A DNA stretch of 64,000 nt. Origin: Streptomyces marianii (GTDB taxonomy: Bacteria > Actinomycetota > Actinomycetes > Streptomycetales > Streptomycetaceae). A program made the position numbers and the translations under genes. The stretch lies in contig NZ_VAWE01000001.1 in NCBI RefSeq assembly GCF_005795905.1, positions 7,188,501-7,252,500 on the forward strand, read 5' to 3'. The notes beneath the pieces were generated by a model. That model was not told where the DNA came from. It did no database searches and saw only the letters and a program-made list of their open reading frames with translations. Shown here one piece after another: positions 62,681 through 64,000 of this stretch (its first letter is position 1; each line of letters opens with the position of its first letter).

Positions 62681-64000
62681 TCACTCCCCGGACAGCACCG
62701 CCTGCGCGGCACGCCGCGCCTCGTCGGCGGAGTCCGCGGCCCGTGCCGCCGCGGCGGCACGCTCGCACTGGGCCAGCGTGTACTTCGCCAGCGTCCCCCG
62801 CACGTACGGGATCGACGCCGCACCCATCGAGAGAGAGGTGACCCCCAGACCCGTCAGCACACACGCGAGCAGTGGATCCGACGCCGCCTCACCGCACACG
62901 CCACAGCTCTTGCCCTCGGCCCTCGCCGCCTCGGCGGACAGCGCCACCAGGTCGAGCAGCGCGGGCTGCCATGGGTCCTGCAGCCGGGACACCGCACCCA
63001 CCTGACGGTCGGCGGCGAAGGTGTACTGGGCCAGGTCGTTCGTGCCCAGCGACAGGAACTCGACCTCCTGAAGGACCGACCGCGCCCGCAGAGCCGCCGA
63101 CGGGATCTCGACCATCACGCCGCACTTCGCGTCGAGCCCGGCCTCACGGCACGCGTCCGCGAACGCCTTGGCGTCCGAGCGGTCGGCCACCATGGGCGCC
63201 ATGACCTCGAGGTACACGGGCAGTCCCTCGGCGGCCTTCGACAGTGCGGTCAGCTGTGTCCGCAGCACCTCCGGGTGATCGAGCAGCGACCGCAACCCCC
63301 GGACGCCCAGTGCCGGGTTCGGCTCGTCGGCCGGAGTCAGGAAGTCCAGCGGCTTGTCCGCACCGGCGTCCAGAACCCGCACGACCACCCGCCCCTCGGG
63401 AAACGCCTCCAGCACCTGCCGGTACGCCTCGACCTGCTTGGCCTCCGACGGCGCCTGGCTGCTGTCGTCGAGGAACAGGAACTCTGTGCGGAACAGACCC
63501 ACACCCTCCGCACCTGCCGCCAGCGCGGCCGGAACGTCGCCGGGACCGCCGACGTTCGCCAGCAGCGGTACCTTGTGGCCGTCCGACGTCGCACCCGGAC
63601 CGGTGGAAGCCGCCAACGCGGCCTTCCGCTCGGCTGCGGCCTCGGCCAGGAGCGCACGCCGCTCTTCGCCCGGTGCCACGAACACCTCGCCGGTGCTGCC
63701 GTCCACCGCGACCACCGTGCCCTCGGCGAGTTCGCAGGCACCCGCGAGCGCCACCACGGCCGGCACCCCGAGCGCCCGGGCCAGGATCGCGCTGTGGCTC
63801 GTCGGGCCACCCTCCTCGGTGACGAACCCGAGCACCAGGGCAGGGTCGAGCAGCGCCGTGTCGGCGGGCGCGAGATCCCGGGCGATCAGGACATACGGCT
63901 CGTCGCTGTCCGGTACGCCCGGCATCGGTACGCCGAGCAGCCGCGCCACGATGCGGTTGCGTACGTCGTCGAGGTCGGCCACCCGCCCGGCCAGGTACTC
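62681..64000 (-). CDS. ptsI: PTS enzyme I, C-terminal part (truncated by the window edge)
   Basis: The last 439 codons of phosphoenolpyruvate-protein phosphotransferase. This enzyme takes phosphate from PEP onto its own histidine and passes it to HPr, starting sugar uptake by the PTS. The phospho-His motif is GGPTSHSAILARALG. The PEP-binding barrel has VGLFRTEFLFLD, VVRVLDAGADKPLDF, GVRGLRSLLDHPE, VMVEIPSAALRA, FLSLGTNDLAQYTFAADR and CGVCGEAASDPLL. The N-terminal HPr-binding domain lies beyond 64000. In S. coelicolor this is SCO1391, the general PTS enzyme. Confidence 0.96.
   Translation of the reverse strand, partial: EYLAGRVADLDDVRNRIVARLLGVPMPGVPDSDEPYVLIARDLAPADTALLDPALVLGFVTEEGGPTSHSAILARALGVPAVVALAGACELAEGTVVAVDGSTGEVFVAPGEERRALLAEAAAERKAALAASTGPGATSDGHKVPLLANVGGPGDVPAALAAGAEGVGLFRTEFLFLDDSSQAPSEAKQVEAYRQVLEAFPEGRVVVRVLDAGADKPLDFLTPADEPNPALGVRGLRSLLDHPEVLRTQLTALSKAAEGLPVYLEVMAPMVADRSDAKAFADACREAGLDAKCGVMVEIPSAALRARSVLQEVEFLSLGTNDLAQYTFAADRQVGAVSRLQDPWQPALLDLVALSAEAARAEGKSCGVCGEAASDPLLACVLTGLGVTSLSMGAASIPYVRGTLAKYTLAQCERAAAAARAADSADEARRAAQAVLSGE

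Overview
The window is chromosomal DNA from a Streptomyces-type actinomycete. Base composition is very high in GC, codons end in G or C, many start codons are GTG, and ATGA or GTGA stop/start overlaps are frequent. It carries Streptomyces hallmark genes: rbpA with its SigR promoter, ppm1, a conservon (histidine-kinase-like protein, roadblock, DUF742, GTPase) and ptsI. From memory, the order from ptsI (right edge) to the acyl-CoA dehydrogenase (left) matches the S. coelicolor core around SCO1391-SCO1430, with some local differences. No rRNA, tRNA, IS element, integrase or CRISPR array is seen.

Left part (1-22.6 kb). Two coupled CNNM/CBS membrane proteins come first, then a CbxX/EccA-like AAA ATPase, a small P-loop kinase, a Tat-exported C39-like peptidase, an acyl-CoA dehydrogenase, and an Lrp regulator with an amidohydrolase. 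Next are ppm1 (long, strongly folded leader), fxsA, rbpA, an MFS transporter, GDPD-yczE, and a divergent MocR regulator. An FtsK-like protein with a degenerate P-loop and its small membrane partner follow, then an ankyrin protein.

Middle (22.6-37.7 kb). A HEAT-repeat protein is followed by a coupled run: glycosyltransferase, glycosyltransferase, SGNH hydrolase, and eukaryotic-type 5-oxoprolinase. Three unrelated minisatellites (units 154, 165 and 109 bp) lie within 9 kb here, and the second glycosyltransferase looks frameshifted at a G7 run. Converging on the oxoprolinase is an MFS-pxpA-pxpB-pxpC operon, the prokaryotic 5-oxoprolinase, with a divergent FadR-type regulator and a clear palindromic operator. 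Two independent ATP-dependent 5-oxoproline-opening enzymes therefore sit side by side.

Centre right (37.8-45.4 kb). A three-gene operon encodes a kleisin/MukF-like protein, a MukE-like double winged-helix protein and a 1642-residue SMC-like ATPase. The layout resembles MukBEF/MksBEF or Wadjet JetABC, but there is no JetD nuclease gene and the ATPase motifs are unusual (Leu for the first P-loop Gly, Asn for the Walker B Glu). This is the best candidate for a poorly described system.

Right part (46-64 kb). A complete conservon is followed by convergent glpF-glpK. Then come a DUF35/thiolase pair behind a triple half-site operator, a VanX-like dipeptidase, and a leaderless NUDIX hydrolase overlapping a GH31 glycosidase tail to tail. 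Acetoacetyl-CoA synthetase, a hypothetical protein and the C-terminal part of ptsI (cut by the window end) complete it.
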